Shown here in pieces: positions 26,108-35,807 of a DNA stretch of 64,000 bases. Both the position numbers and the translations under genes were made by a program. Location: contig NZ_JACXZT010000019.1 in assembly GCF_014779595.1 (NCBI RefSeq), positions 186,001 to 250,000 of the forward strand, in the 5' to 3' direction. Each line of letters starts with the position of its first letter. The stretch's first letter is position 1. Source of the DNA: Halomonas sp. ML-15 (lineage in GTDB: Bacteria; Pseudomonadota; Gammaproteobacteria; Pseudomonadales; Halomonadaceae). The notes beneath the pieces were generated by a model. It was not told the DNA's origin and ran no database searches. It saw only the letters and a list, made by a program, of their open reading frames with translations.

Positions 26108-27931
26108 TTGGCCACCGACCTGCTCTACAACGCGCTGATCTTTCTCGCCGCCGCGGTGCTGATCGTGCCGTTATTCAAACGGATCGGCCTCGGCGAGGTG
26201 CTGGGTTATCTGGCCGCCGGGGTGGTAATCGGTCCTTCGGTACTGGCGCTGGTACCGGACGCCGAGGGCGTGCTGCAGTTTTCTCAGGTGGGAATCGTCC
26301 TGCTGCTGTTCGTGATCGGCCTGGAGCTCAAGCCGGCACGCCTCAAGGTGATGCGACGCGCGGTATTCGGCTTCGGCAGCCTGCAGGTCGCGGTGACCAG
26401 CCTGTTGCTGTCACTCGGCGGCTGGTGGCTGGGGCTGGCGCCGACGGCCGCCCTGGTCGTGGGGTTCAGCCTGGGGCTATGCTCCACGCCACTGGTGCTG
26501 CAGCTGCTTGGCGAGCGCAAGGAGCTGCAGACCCGCCACGGCCGCAATGCCTTCGCCCTGCTGCTGTTTCAGGATCTGGCGGCCATTCCCGTGCTGGCGG
26601 CGATACCGATCCTTGCCGCCGGATCGCTGCTGGCCGACGGCGCCGCCCCACTGCTGCGCGAGGTGGCGCTGGCCATCGCGGCCTTTGCGGTGCTGATCAT
26701 TGGCGGCCGCCTGCTGCTGCGGCCGCTGTTTCGCATGGCCGCCGGCACCGGCAGCCGCGAGGTATTTGCCGGCACCACCCTGCTGGTGGTGATCGGTGCC
26801 GCCCTGCTGATGGAGCTGGCCGGGCTGTCCATGGCGCTGGGCGCCTTTATCGCCGGGGTGCTGCTCGCCGATTCCGAGTATCGGCATAATATCGAGGCCG
26901 ATATCGAGCCCTACCGCGGCCTGCTGCTGGGGCTGTTCTTCATGGCAGTGGGGATGATGGCGCAGATCGGCCTGCTCGCCGAGCAGCCGCTGACCATCCT
27001 GGGTCTGACCCTGGGTCTGCTGCTGCTCAAGGGCACGAGCGTGATCATCGCCGCACGGCTCTACGGCACCACCTGGAAGGAGGCGACCAGTCTCGGCGTG
27101 CTGCTCTCCCAGGGCGGTGAGTTCGCCTTCGTGCTGCTGACCGCCGCCGCTGCTGCTGCGCTGCTCGATACTGGACTGGTCCAGCTGCTGATCCTGGTGA
27201 TCTCGCTATCGATGGCCACTACGCCGCTACTGTTTCTGGGCCATGTGCGCTGGGTACGCCCACGCTTTGACGCCCCCAAACCACGACCGGGCTACGATAG
27301 CCCCCGGGACGACTCGCCGCGGGTGATCATCGCCGGCTTCGGGCGCTTCGGCCAGATCATGGGCCGCGTGCTGCAGGGCCTGAAGATCCCCTATACCGTG
27401 CTCGACATCAACGCCGACCAGGTCGATTTCGTAAGGCGCTACGGCAACAAGGTCTATTTCGGCGACGCCTCGCGCAGCGACCTGCTGCGCGCCGCCGGCG
27501 CCGACAAGGCGCGTATCCTGGTGATCGCGGTGGGCGATATCGAGGCTTCATTGCGGATTGCCGAACGGGTGCGGCGGCAATTCCCGCATCTGCGGCTCTA
27601 TGCACGAGCACGCAATCGCTATCACGCTCACCGACTGATGCGCGCCGGCATCCATCGGCTGATTCGCGAAATGCTGCCCTCCAGCCTCGAACTGACACGC
27701 GAGCTGCTGATCGAACTGGGCCTGCCCTCTGATCAGGCCCAGCACACCGTCGATACCTTCCGCGAACACGACGAGCGCACCCTGATGCGTCAGCTCGAGG
27801 TGTTCGGCAATGAAAAACAGCAGATTCAGACCGTACAGGAGGCCGCCCGCGAGCTGGAAGCGCTCTACGAAGCCGACGAGGATATCGCCACGCCGCCACG
27901 CAGCGCTCCCTCCCAACACAACCAGCGTTGA
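26108..27931 (+). CDS. CPA2-family cation:proton antiporter (KefB/KefC-like)
   Basis: A 607-residue protein. A 12-13-helix exchanger domain (about residues 1-380) begins ATDLLYNALIFLAAAVLIVPLFKRIGLG. A TrkA-N (RCK) nucleotide-binding domain follows with IIAGFGRFGQIMGRVLQGL and VYFGDASRSDLLRAAGA. Kef proteins release K+ and are gated by glutathione adducts and NADH through the RCK domain; a pure K+ or Na+ specificity cannot be assigned. Alignment of the family N terminus supports the TTG start at 26108, though the ribosome-binding site is weak. The C-terminal ~70 residues are charged and helical. Confidence 0.88.
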   Translation: MATDLLYNALIFLAAAVLIVPLFKRIGLGEVLGYLAAGVVIGPSVLALVPDAEGVLQFSQVGIVLLLFVIGLELKPARLKVMRRAVFGFGSLQVAVTSLLLSLGGWWLGLAPTAALVVGFSLGLCSTPLVLQLLGERKELQTRHGRNAFALLLFQDLAAIPVLAAIPILAAGSLLADGAAPLLREVALAIAAFAVLIIGGRLLLRPLFRMAAGTGSREVFAGTTLLVVIGAALLMELAGLSMALGAFIAGVLLADSEYRHNIEADIEPYRGLLLGLFFMAVGMMAQIGLLAEQPLTILGLTLGLLLLKGTSVIIAARLYGTTWKEATSLGVLLSQGGEFAFVLLTAAAAAALLDTGLVQLLILVISLSMATTPLLFLGHVRWVRPRFDAPKPRPGYDSPRDDSPRVIIAGFGRFGQIMGRVLQGLKIPYTVLDINADQVDFVRRYGNKVYFGDASRSDLLRAAGADKARILVIAVGDIEASLRIAERVRRQFPHLRLYARARNRYHAHRLMRAGIHRLIREMLPSSLELTRELLIELGLPSDQAQHTVDTFREHDERTLMRQLEVFGNEKQQIQTVQEAARELEALYEADEDIATPPRSAPSQHNQR

Positions 27932-28030
27932 CGCGGCCCGCCGCTAACCAGGCAGCCGCGCCAGGCAGGCATCGCCCGTACCGGGCTCGACTATACTGAG
28001 ACTCTGCCCGACCTGACCGGCGGAGCCCTC

Positions 28031-29362
28031 ATGCCACGATATGCTCACCGCTTATGGCCCACGCTGCTTATTGTGATCGGCCTCACTGTCGCCGATGCCT
28101 CGGCTCAGGAGTCCGCACTCTCTGACGACACTGAACCGCCACTCACCCCCGTTGAGCGGGTCGCGTTCGATTGGGAGCAGAGCCTAGAAAGCCTGAGAGT
28201 GCTGGATCTTGACGGCCGGGAGATCGACGCCGAGGTCGAGCCTCGGCAGGAACCGGGGCGGATCAGCCTCAGCGTCCCGACACAGGCCCCCTTCGTGGTC
28301 AAGGGTGACGAGGTCGAGACCCGTCGGCTCACCACGGAAGAGCGACAGATGCTACCTGGCGGGCTCTTTCTTCCCTCCACCACCGAGATCGACGAGGTTA
28401 TCTTGCCACCGGGGCTGGGCATCACGCCGCTACCATCCCTGCCACCCAGGCCGTCCACCTGGCTGCGTCTCACCGCAGCCGCGAGCCCGATACCCGCCAC
28501 CTGGGATCCCCTGAGCGGCAGCTACCACACCCAGCTAAGTTTCGGCGTTCACCCCTCGGATGAAGCGCGTTTCGCGTCTGACCAGACATTCGAGCATCCC
28601 ATCGAAATCAGGGTGCAGCTGCGCGGCCTCTCCACGCGCGAGGCGCTGCCTCCGCTGTTGATCGAGGCGCCGGGGCTGGCTAACGAACAATCCCTGGTGC
28701 TCGACTTCATGCCCTCCACACCGACCCCCACCCTGGAGATCCGGTCTACCCTCTCCGACGTCAACCTGGAGCTCGAGGCGCTGCCGCGGCTGGAGGTCCG
28801 GCCGCAGTCGACCAGCATGGTCGGGCTCGGGCTGGCCAGAATGGTCATCAACGTCGAGCAGGTGACGCCCTACGGTGAGCCGCTGCGCGCCACTCACCCT
28901 ACCCGCATCGCCCTTACGGTCGACGGACCCGCAACGCCCGACCCCAGCGAACTGCAGCTCGAACCGGATCAGTCCACGGCCTCGCTGGAACTGCGCTCAT
29001 CCGGTCTCGCCCCCCTTACCGTTAGTGCAGTGGCCGGCAGCCTGAGGGGGGAAGCGACCATCCAGCAGCGCATGCCCTGGGGGCCACTGCTCGCCGCCCT
29101 GTTGGGTGGCGCCCTGGGTGGGTTCGGCCGTCGCTTCGTCAAGGGTGCGCCCCAGGCATCGACACCGCTACGCCTCCTCGAGGGCGTCATTGTGGCCCTG
29201 ATTGCCTACGTGGCCGGGGTCCTGGGAGTCGGCTATCTGGCCTTGCCGATGGCCGTGGTTGCCACCGAAGCCGGCGCCTTTCTGACCGGCGCCCTGAGCG
29301 GGTTCATCGGCGTGAACGTGCTCGAACGCCTGCAGACGAAGGTCTCCCCCCAGGCCGGCTAG
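28031..29362 (+). CDS. exported membrane-anchored protein of unknown function
   Basis: A 443-residue protein that I do not recognise. It has a signal peptide (MPRYAHRLWPTLLIVIGLTV, cleavage near ADASAQE) and a long periplasmic region of about 320 residues, rich in Pro and acidic residues with beta-like segments (LRLTAAASPIPATWDP; TLEIRSTLSDVNLELEALP). Two or three C-terminal hydrophobic helices follow (GPLLAALLGGALGGFG; GVIVALIAYVAGVLGVGYLA; AVVATEAGAFLTGALSGFIG). A GGAG site precedes the ATG. The layout suggests an inner-membrane protein with a large periplasmic sensor-like or Ig-like domain. No neighbour indicates its role. Confidence 0.75.
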   Translation: MPRYAHRLWPTLLIVIGLTVADASAQESALSDDTEPPLTPVERVAFDWEQSLESLRVLDLDGREIDAEVEPRQEPGRISLSVPTQAPFVVKGDEVETRRLTTEERQMLPGGLFLPSTTEIDEVILPPGLGITPLPSLPPRPSTWLRLTAAASPIPATWDPLSGSYHTQLSFGVHPSDEARFASDQTFEHPIEIRVQLRGLSTREALPPLLIEAPGLANEQSLVLDFMPSTPTPTLEIRSTLSDVNLELEALPRLEVRPQSTSMVGLGLARMVINVEQVTPYGEPLRATHPTRIALTVDGPATPDPSELQLEPDQSTASLELRSSGLAPLTVSAVAGSLRGEATIQQRMPWGPLLAALLGGALGGFGRRFVKGAPQASTPLRLLEGVIVALIAYVAGVLGVGYLALPMAVVATEAGAFLTGALSGFIGVNVLERLQTKVSPQAG

Positions 29363-31752
29363 ACGCTCGACGGCAATGTGCCCGGCAAGTCATCCGCAGC
29401 CCCAGGCTGGCGGTCAGCGGGAGACGCTGGCGCCGTTTCCGGCCGCCGCCACCAGGCCGGCAGCAGCGCCTGGTTGCGGGCCTCGCCGAAGCGGTCGTCG
29501 AGCAGCACCACCACGCCGCGATCCTCGGGGCCGCGAATCACCCGACCGGCGGCCTGTACCACCTTGGTCAGCCCCGGATAACGATAGGCGTAGTCGAAGC
29601 CACGGCCGAAGCGCTCCTCCAGGCGAGCCTTGAGGATCTCGTTCTCCGCACTGATCGGCGGCATGCCGAGGGTGGCGATAAAGGCACCGACCAGGCGTTC
29701 TCCGGGAAGATCGATGCCTTCGGCGAAGGCGCCGCCGAGCACTGCGAAGCCGATCCCGCGGCCGCCAGCGACGAAGTCGTCGACAAAGGCCTGACGCGCC
29801 GTTTCGTCCATGCCGCGACGCTGACAACGACTGGGAATCTCGGGATAGTCACGCGACAGGTGCGACACGGCCGCCTCGAGGTAGGCGAAGCTGCTGAAGA
29901 ACGCCAGGTAGTTGCCCGGTGTGCGGTGGTACTGGTCGGCGATCACTGCGACCAGGGCATCCAGCGAGCTCTCGCGATCTCGCCAGCGGGTCGAGAGGTG
30001 GCGCGCCAGGCGCACCTCGAGCTGCGCGCCGCTGAACGGCGAGCCCACCTCCCACCACACGGCATCCTCGGCAAGCCCCAGCAGATCGCGGTAGTAGTCG
30101 GCGGGGCTCAGGGTCGCCGAGAACAGCACCGTGGTTTGGCTGGCAGCCAGCCGCGGCGCCAGGAAGTCGGCGGGGATCAGGTTGCGCAGGGCCAGAGTCG
30201 CCCGACCGCGTCCGTGTCGGGTCAGGCTGCAGATAGAGTGATCGCCGAACGACTCTGCTAGCCGGCACAGTGCCAGCGCTTCGAACATGAACGCCTGCAG
30301 CTCGTCGACCTCGCCGCTGGGGTGTTCGGCAAGATAGTCGCCCACCGCCGAGACCGCCTGCTGCAACGCCTGGATCAGCCCCACAGGCAGTGTCTCCAGA
30401 AGGTGTGGCGTCTCCGCGGCGTTCTCCGCCGTATTGAGGGCAAGCAGTTCGCGCCACTGCCGGACCACCCGCCCCAGCGGACGCGCCAGGGCCGGTGGCG
30501 CACGCCGCTGAACGGCGTTGCAGCGCTGCTGGTCGAGGCCGGCGCTGTACATGCCCCGCGCTCGCTCCACCAGGTTGTGGGCCTCGTCGACCAGCACCGC
30601 CACTCGCCACTCCTGGGCCTGGGTAGCAGCAAAGAGCAGTGCGCTGGTATCGAAGTAGTGGTTGACGTCACCCACCGTCAGATCACACCAGCGCACCAGC
30701 TCCTGGCCGAGGTAGTAGGGGCAGATGCTGTGCGCCAGTGCCAGCTCACGCAGCGCCGCCCGATCGAGCACTCCGCCCCGTGCCACCGCCGCCTGACGCG
30801 CCGCTGGCAGACGATCGTAGAAGCCCCGCGCCAGCGGACAGGCATCGCCGTGGCACGCCTTGTCAGGATGCTCGCAGGCGGTGTCGCGGGCGACAAGCTC
30901 CAGCACCCTCAAGGGCAGCGGCTCGGCAGTCGTTTCGGAGTCCTCCCCCACGCCCAGCGTGCGCAGCGCCTCCAGGGCCAAGCGCCTGCCGGGGGTCTTC
31001 ATGGTCAGGAAGAACACACGATCGAGTCCCTGACGCGGCATGGCGGCAAGCATCGGAAACAGCGTGCCCAGAGTCTTGCCGATCCCGGTAGGGGCCTGCA
31101 GCAGCAGCTGGCGACCAGTACCGGCAGCCTTGTATACCACTTCGGCCAGCTCGCGCTGGCCCTGGCGAAACGCCGGATGGGGAAAACGCAGCGCGGTCAG
31201 GGCACTGTCGCGACGGCGGCGGTGAGCAGCCTCCTGCTCGGCCCAGGCCAGATAGTGCTGGCACTGGGCGACGAAGAAGGCCTCCAGCTCATCGGCCGTC
31301 GCCGGCTCGGTGAGCCGGGTCTCCTGCCCCGAACCCACCTCCAGATAGACCAGCGCCAGCTCGAGCCGCTCGAGCTGGCGGGTCCGACACAGCAGCGCGC
31401 CATAGACCTTGACCTGGGCCCAGTGCAGGGCGCGCTGATTGGCGCCCATCCGCGCCAGGCTGCCGCGGTGGGTCTTGACCTCCTCGAGGCGTCGAGCTTC
31501 CGGGTCGAAACCGTCGGCGCGCCCACTGACCAGCAGCCGCGCGCCCGCCACCTCCACCTCGCCGTGCAGGCTCAGCTCGCTTTCGTAGCCCACCCCGCGC
31601 CGCTCGGCGATGAGCTGGTGTCCCGCGATGCCCTGCTGGGCGGTGGGCGACGGCGTGAAGCGGTGATCCAGGTCGCCACTCCGGGCGGTGACATCGCACA
31701 GCGCCCTGACCGCTACCCGGTAGCAGGGGCGGTCCGCCGACGCCTCGCTCAC
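29359..31752 (-). CDS. XPD/DinG-type ATP-dependent DNA helicase with N-terminal PD-(D/E)XK-like region
   Basis: A 797-residue superfamily 2 helicase. Walker A is APTGIGKTLGT (about residues 220-230), with a DEAH box in VLVDEAHNLVERARG. A cysteine set for a likely 4Fe-4S cluster is visible (TACEHPDKACHGDACPLA and later SICPYYLG). Motif VI-region residues are in VVQAAGRVIRGPEDRGVV. The first ~180 residues contain a nuclease-like GRADGFD...LEEVKTHRG pattern resembling PD-(D/E)XK folds. The start is GTG at 31752, overlapping the upstream nuclease stop (GTGA), with GGAGG just before it. XPD-like helicases unwind DNA 5'-3' in repair; the partner here is a FAN1-type nuclease. It ends 4 nt inside the end of the opposing orphan gene. 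Confidence 0.88.
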   Translation of the reverse strand: MSEASADRPCYRVAVRALCDVTARSGDLDHRFTPSPTAQQGIAGHQLIAERRGVGYESELSLHGEVEVAGARLLVSGRADGFDPEARRLEEVKTHRGSLARMGANQRALHWAQVKVYGALLCRTRQLERLELALVYLEVGSGQETRLTEPATADELEAFFVAQCQHYLAWAEQEAAHRRRRDSALTALRFPHPAFRQGQRELAEVVYKAAGTGRQLLLQAPTGIGKTLGTLFPMLAAMPRQGLDRVFFLTMKTPGRRLALEALRTLGVGEDSETTAEPLPLRVLELVARDTACEHPDKACHGDACPLARGFYDRLPAARQAAVARGGVLDRAALRELALAHSICPYYLGQELVRWCDLTVGDVNHYFDTSALLFAATQAQEWRVAVLVDEAHNLVERARGMYSAGLDQQRCNAVQRRAPPALARPLGRVVRQWRELLALNTAENAAETPHLLETLPVGLIQALQQAVSAVGDYLAEHPSGEVDELQAFMFEALALCRLAESFGDHSICSLTRHGRGRATLALRNLIPADFLAPRLAASQTTVLFSATLSPADYYRDLLGLAEDAVWWEVGSPFSGAQLEVRLARHLSTRWRDRESSLDALVAVIADQYHRTPGNYLAFFSSFAYLEAAVSHLSRDYPEIPSRCQRRGMDETARQAFVDDFVAGGRGIGFAVLGGAFAEGIDLPGERLVGAFIATLGMPPISAENEILKARLEERFGRGFDYAYRYPGLTKVVQAAGRVIRGPEDRGVVVLLDDRFGEARNQALLPAWWRRPETAPASPADRQPGAADDLPGTLPSSV

Positions 31753-33446
31753 GGGGCCTCCTGCCAGCACACCTGGCACACCGAGACGGGGATATCGTGA
31801 GTGTGGAAATAGGCCATCCAACGGCGCTGATTGTCCTGTAGGCGATCACCGGGGCCCTTGACCTCGATCAGCCGGTAGCGCGGACCGCGGGCTGCATCGG
31901 GCAGGAACTGGATCAGGTCCGGCAAACCAGCGCGATTGCTGCCGATATCCTCCAGCAGGCGCGCGAACAGTCGCTGGAGGTGTGCTGCCGGCAGGCACTC
32001 AAGGGCACGTTCCAGTAGCGTCTGGTCGAGCACCTGCCAGTCGACGAAAGGCGATGCCAGGCCCTGTTTGGCGTGCCAATGGCGACGCACGGTATCGGCA
32101 TAGCGGCCGTCTTCTAGCTGGGCCAGGCAGGCAGCAAAACGCTCGCGTCGCCGGCTGACGAAGTCCTCGCGACGCAGATCCGCCGGGCCACGCTGGAAAG
32201 GGTGGAAGAAGGCGCCGGGCAGCGGGGCGAAGATCGCCTCCCAGCAGAGCAGCCCGAACAGCCCTCCGATCAGGGCGTTCTCGACGTAGTGGACCGGGGC
32301 ATCGTCGCGCTGCAGGTGATCTCGCACCGCGCCTTCAACGCTACCAGCAGGCCTCGGCAGCGTCAGCGCCCAGCGTTGGATGTCAGGCTCCGGTGCCGCC
32401 GCTTCCACCGCTATCCCCAACCGCCGACGCAGTCGCGGCAGCAGCCTTGTCAGCGCCTGACGTTCGGCCTCGCTTAGCGGCGTCTGCGTCTCGGCCAGGC
32501 GTAATGCCGAGAGGTGCTCTCCTCGCCGCTCCAGCAGCCGCAGGCGTCGAATGCGCGCCTCGCCACCACCGCCCGGATCGCGACCCGCTTCGGCATAGGC
32601 CTCGAGGGCCAGTTCAGGGTTGGCGTTACGCTCGGCCTCACGGCCTAGCTGGAACACCAGCCGCGCACGCCGGGTCGCTAACCAGGGGCTGTCCCCGCCA
32701 GAGTCTGCGAGCTCCGACCACAGCGCCTCAGGCGCCTCTCCCGCGTCGAGACGCTCGCGCAAGCGCTGCAGTTGCAGATAGGCGTCGACCTCGGCACGCC
32801 GCTGGAAGGCCCGCGAGGCAGGGTCCAGTGGCACCCGCTCATAGCGCTGGACGCCGAGTTCGGCGAGCACGAAGTCGGCCCAGTCCTGGCGAAAATTGCC
32901 GAAGAACATCAGCCGCAGCCGTTCGCAGTGCTCCATGCAGGTAAGGCGAACGATGCGATCCGGCGCCTCGGGCCACCACTCGGTGAGTCGGCGTGGCTCA
33001 CTCAGCCGCGCCGCCAGCGCCTCACGCAGCGTCGCCTTGGCGGTGGAAGTGGGCAAGCCTGCGGCACGCATCTCGTCGGCCAGCGCAGTGCGCAGCTCGG
33101 CCAGGCGCCAGTGGCGAAACAGCTCATCGAGGGAGAGCAGCGGATCCTCCTCGACCCAGCCCGCATCGACCAGCGGTGCCAGCGCAGCACCGCTATCACC
33201 GATCTCCGTATAAGTCAGCCGTGCGACGCGAAAATGCTCGCCGCGGCGCATCACCATGCGCACCAGCAACGCCTGTGAGGGTATCGGCAGGTCGGCCACC
33301 GCCTTGACGAAGGCGCGCTCGGCGTCGCTCAAGAGATCGTCATAGCACACCGCTACCCAGTCCAGCAGGCAGCGAAAGTTCGCCAGATAGTAGCGCGGAT
33401 CGTCGAGGGAGGCCGCCGCCGGGGCGGCGAGCGATATACTGTTCAT
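31749..33446 (-). CDS. FAN1-type VRR-NUC nuclease
   Basis: A 565-residue protein matching bacterial FAN1. The C-terminal VRR-NUC domain has the PD-(D/E)XK catalytic pattern: GLPDLIQF (Asp), RLIEVKGPGDRLQDNQ (Glu and Lys) and the final W-MAYF segment. The N-terminal ~250 residues begin YYLANFRCLLDWVAVCYDDLL, as in the Pseudomonas FAN1 SAP-like region, and include GLPTSTAKATLREALAARL, a SAP-type fold. FAN1 is a structure-specific 5' flap nuclease that processes interstrand crosslinks. The gene overlaps the helicase start by 4 nt (GTGA), indicating translational coupling and joint action. The start ATG at 33446 matches the family N terminus. Confidence 0.9.
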   Translation of the reverse strand: MNSISLAAPAAASLDDPRYYLANFRCLLDWVAVCYDDLLSDAERAFVKAVADLPIPSQALLVRMVMRRGEHFRVARLTYTEIGDSGAALAPLVDAGWVEEDPLLSLDELFRHWRLAELRTALADEMRAAGLPTSTAKATLREALAARLSEPRRLTEWWPEAPDRIVRLTCMEHCERLRLMFFGNFRQDWADFVLAELGVQRYERVPLDPASRAFQRRAEVDAYLQLQRLRERLDAGEAPEALWSELADSGGDSPWLATRRARLVFQLGREAERNANPELALEAYAEAGRDPGGGGEARIRRLRLLERRGEHLSALRLAETQTPLSEAERQALTRLLPRLRRRLGIAVEAAAPEPDIQRWALTLPRPAGSVEGAVRDHLQRDDAPVHYVENALIGGLFGLLCWEAIFAPLPGAFFHPFQRGPADLRREDFVSRRRERFAACLAQLEDGRYADTVRRHWHAKQGLASPFVDWQVLDQTLLERALECLPAAHLQRLFARLLEDIGSNRAGLPDLIQFLPDAARGPRYRLIEVKGPGDRLQDNQRRWMAYFHTHDIPVSVCQVCWQEAP

Positions 33447-33502
33447 TTATCCATGTTAGCAGCACCTGCGGGGCGCCGACCAGATCGATCTTATTCGCCG
33501 GC

Positions 33503-34480
33503 TTAGCGCTTACGCCATGAGTGCGCCTTACCCAGGGTATCGGCGACGTGGGCACCGCGTTCGCCCATCGGCCGCGGCTCGCCAATCGTGGTGTCGCGGC
33601 CGGTCTGGCGCTCCATTTCACCGTTGAGCTCGGCGCCGACCAGCACCATGAAGGCCGATAGCCAGAACCACAACAGCAGCACCACCACGGCGCCCAGGGA
33701 ACCATAGAGCTCATTGAAATTGGCGAAATAGCGCGCGTAGAGCGACAGCCCCAACGAGCCCAGCAGCCACAGCAGGGTCGCCGTCACCGTGCCCACGCTG
33801 AGCCACTCCCAGCGTGGCGCACGACGGTAGGGAGCAAAGCGATACAGCACCGCGATCACCAGCATCATCACCAGTACCAGGATCGGCCAGCGCAGCAAAT
33901 TGATCAGTGTCACCAGGGTGCTGTCGAGACCCAGCATGCCGATGACCAGCGGCAACCCGGCGATAAATACAATGGTCACCAGGGTCAAGACGATCAGCCC
34001 CACCGTCAGGGCCGATACCACCGTGATCCTATGCACAAAGCGTCGCCGCTCCTGCTCGCCGTAGACGATGTTGAGGCCGAGGATCAACCCTCGCACCCCC
34101 TTGGAGGCGACGAATATCGCGATCACCAGGCTGACCAGCGCCGTCACGCTGAGTCCGGCGTCGGTATTCTCGCTGATCTCGTTGGCCTGGTGTTCGATGA
34201 TCGCCGCCGCGCCGGGCGGGATGAAACGACTCAGTTCGGCGATCTGGCGCGCGATATCGTGGGGGTCTAGTACCAGCGCCCAGATCGAGATGACCGCTGC
34301 CAGTGCTGGAAACAGCGACAGCAGCGCATAGAAAGCGACGCCTGCAGCGAGCATGGTGATGTTGTCGTCGCTCATCTCGCGCTTGACTCGCCAGGCGATA
34401 TCCAGCCAGCCGAGGCCGCCAATCTGGCTCGGCTGTTCGGCGCGACGGCCTCGGGGGCTGTTCGGCCTCTCCTCGGTCAC
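33503..34480 (-). CDS. YihY/BrkB-family inner-membrane protein
   Basis: A 325-residue protein with six hydrophobic helices and the YihY signatures DNITMLAAGVAFYALLSLFPAL and VASKGVRGLILGLNIVYGE, plus WEWLSVGTVTATLLWLLGS. The family is historically annotated as BrkB or ribonuclease BN, but its function is unclear. GTG at 34480 is chosen because AAGGAG lies 6 nt upstream. The C terminus is a polar tail of about 40 residues. It is 21 bp downstream of the aspartic protease gene on the same strand, so both may be one transcript. Confidence 0.9.
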   Translation of the reverse strand: MTEERPNSPRGRRAEQPSQIGGLGWLDIAWRVKREMSDDNITMLAAGVAFYALLSLFPALAAVISIWALVLDPHDIARQIAELSRFIPPGAAAIIEHQANEISENTDAGLSVTALVSLVIAIFVASKGVRGLILGLNIVYGEQERRRFVHRITVVSALTVGLIVLTLVTIVFIAGLPLVIGMLGLDSTLVTLINLLRWPILVLVMMLVIAVLYRFAPYRRAPRWEWLSVGTVTATLLWLLGSLGLSLYARYFANFNELYGSLGAVVVLLLWFWLSAFMVLVGAELNGEMERQTGRDTTIGEPRPMGERGAHVADTLGKAHSWRKR

Positions 34481-34501
34481 ATACTGCTCCTTGATGTGAT
34501 G

Positions 34502-35023
34502 TCAGCGCTCGGGTCGGCTGAGCACCATTTGGTCACCGCTGATCTGGATATCGAAGCGGTTGAGAAAGCTCATCCCCAGCAGCGCTCGCTCCCCCTCCAG
34601 ACCGGGGTTGATCGAGCCGCGGACCTGGCGGGCGGTGAGACCGCCGAGGCTGACCCGCTCGAGCTCGGTGATAAAGCCGTCAACGCGGCCGTTGGCGGTC
34701 TGGAAGCTGGCGGTGCGACCGGCCTCGAGACCAAGCTGATCGGCCAGGTCGCTGGAGACCGCGATATAGGTGGCCCCGGTATCGAGAAGGAATTCCACCG
34801 GTTCGCCGTTGATACGCCCGGTGGCGACAAAATGCCCTGAAGCGTTGCGAGTCAACGACACCGGATCGTCGCCTTCGGTCATGTGCACCAGGCCGGCGTT
34901 GGGATTACGCCGCTCATCGAGCACACCCTGGAACCACCAGCTGCCTATCGCCAGCACCAGCAGCCAGAACAGCAGCATCATGCCGAGCCCGGTGCGTCGC
35001 ACGCCTCTGTCCTGATCATCCAT
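34502..35023 (-). CDS. membrane-anchored retropepsin-like aspartic protease (clan AA, TIGR02281-type)
   Basis: A 173-residue protein with one N-terminal transmembrane helix (MMLLFWLLVLAIGSWWF) and a periplasmic protease domain with the catalytic motif FLLDTGATYIAVSS. The flap-like FQTANGRVDGFI and the C-terminal ALLGMSFLNRFDI are typical of the TIGR02281 clan AA family. A single-domain protease of this type must dimerise to be active. The ATG at 35023 follows GGAGGTGA with 5-nt spacing; the frame extends upstream to 35125, but that part is low-complexity and lacks a site. Substrates are unknown. Confidence 0.87.
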   Translation of the reverse strand: MDDQDRGVRRTGLGMMLLFWLLVLAIGSWWFQGVLDERRNPNAGLVHMTEGDDPVSLTRNASGHFVATGRINGEPVEFLLDTGATYIAVSSDLADQLGLEAGRTASFQTANGRVDGFITELERVSLGGLTARQVRGSINPGLEGERALLGMSFLNRFDIQISGDQMVLSRPER

Positions 35024-35192
35024 TGACTCACCTCCGCCGGCCGCCGCCTCTACCTTACATAGTCGCCTCGAACGGCGATCGGTTCCCTCCAGCCTACCAA
35101 CAACTTGGCCCAAGCGGTTCCCCAAGCACCTTTACCACGCCACGATTCAGTGGTGGGATAGCCCCTTATTCGCCTTGTCTGGAGAGACCACC

Positions 35193-35807
35193 ATGAACGA
35201 TAACGCCCTGTCGGCCGATGCCTGGGACGCCGGCACGCTCTACCGGCTCTTCACCGGCAGCATCGCGCCGCGCCCCATCGCCTGGGTCTCGAGCGCGGAC
35301 GCCGCCAGCACCGCCAACCTGGCACCCTTTTCGTTTTTCAACGTGGCAAGCGTAGCGCCGCCGGTACTGGTGTTCTCGCCGCTGCTCAATGGCCAGGCCG
35401 AGGCCAAGGATACCCTGAACAACCTCACCGCGGTGCCCGAGTGCGTGATCCATATCGGCGGTGAGGTACTGGCCGAGGCGCTCAATGTCACCAGCGCCAG
35501 CCTGGCCCCGGAGCAGGACGAATTCGAGCATGCCGGGCTGGCCAAGGTCGCCATGCCGCCATTGCAGGTGCCGCGGATCGCCGAAGCGCCGGTAGCCTTC
35601 GGCTGCCGGGTACGCGATATCATGCGCTTCGGCGAAGGCCCCATGGCCGGCAATCTGGTAATCGCCGAGGTGGTGGCGATCCACGCCGATCCGGCGGTAT
35701 GGAACGGTCGTCACGTCGATCTCGACGTACTCAAGCCGATCGGCCGTCTGGCGGGCAGCGACTATCTACGCGCCAGCGACCGCTTCGCCCTCAGCCGCCC
35801 GACCTGA
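35193..35807 (+). CDS. flavin reductase family protein (flavoredoxin-like)
   Basis: A 204-residue FMN-binding split-barrel protein. It has the N-terminal LYRLFTGSIAPRPIAWVSS and TANLAPFSFFNVASVAPPVLVFSP, and the central VNVTSA-like strand that binds flavin. Members reduce or bind FMN, sometimes supplying reduced flavin to monooxygenases; no partner oxygenase is nearby. The ATG at 35193 is preceded by GGAGAG. Its last 17 bases overlap the convergent EAL-domain gene, an unusually tight end-to-end overlap of two real genes. Confidence 0.87.
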   Translation: MNDNALSADAWDAGTLYRLFTGSIAPRPIAWVSSADAASTANLAPFSFFNVASVAPPVLVFSPLLNGQAEAKDTLNNLTAVPECVIHIGGEVLAEALNVTSASLAPEQDEFEHAGLAKVAMPPLQVPRIAEAPVAFGCRVRDIMRFGEGPMAGNLVIAEVVAIHADPAVWNGRHVDLDVLKPIGRLAGSDYLRASDRFALSRPT

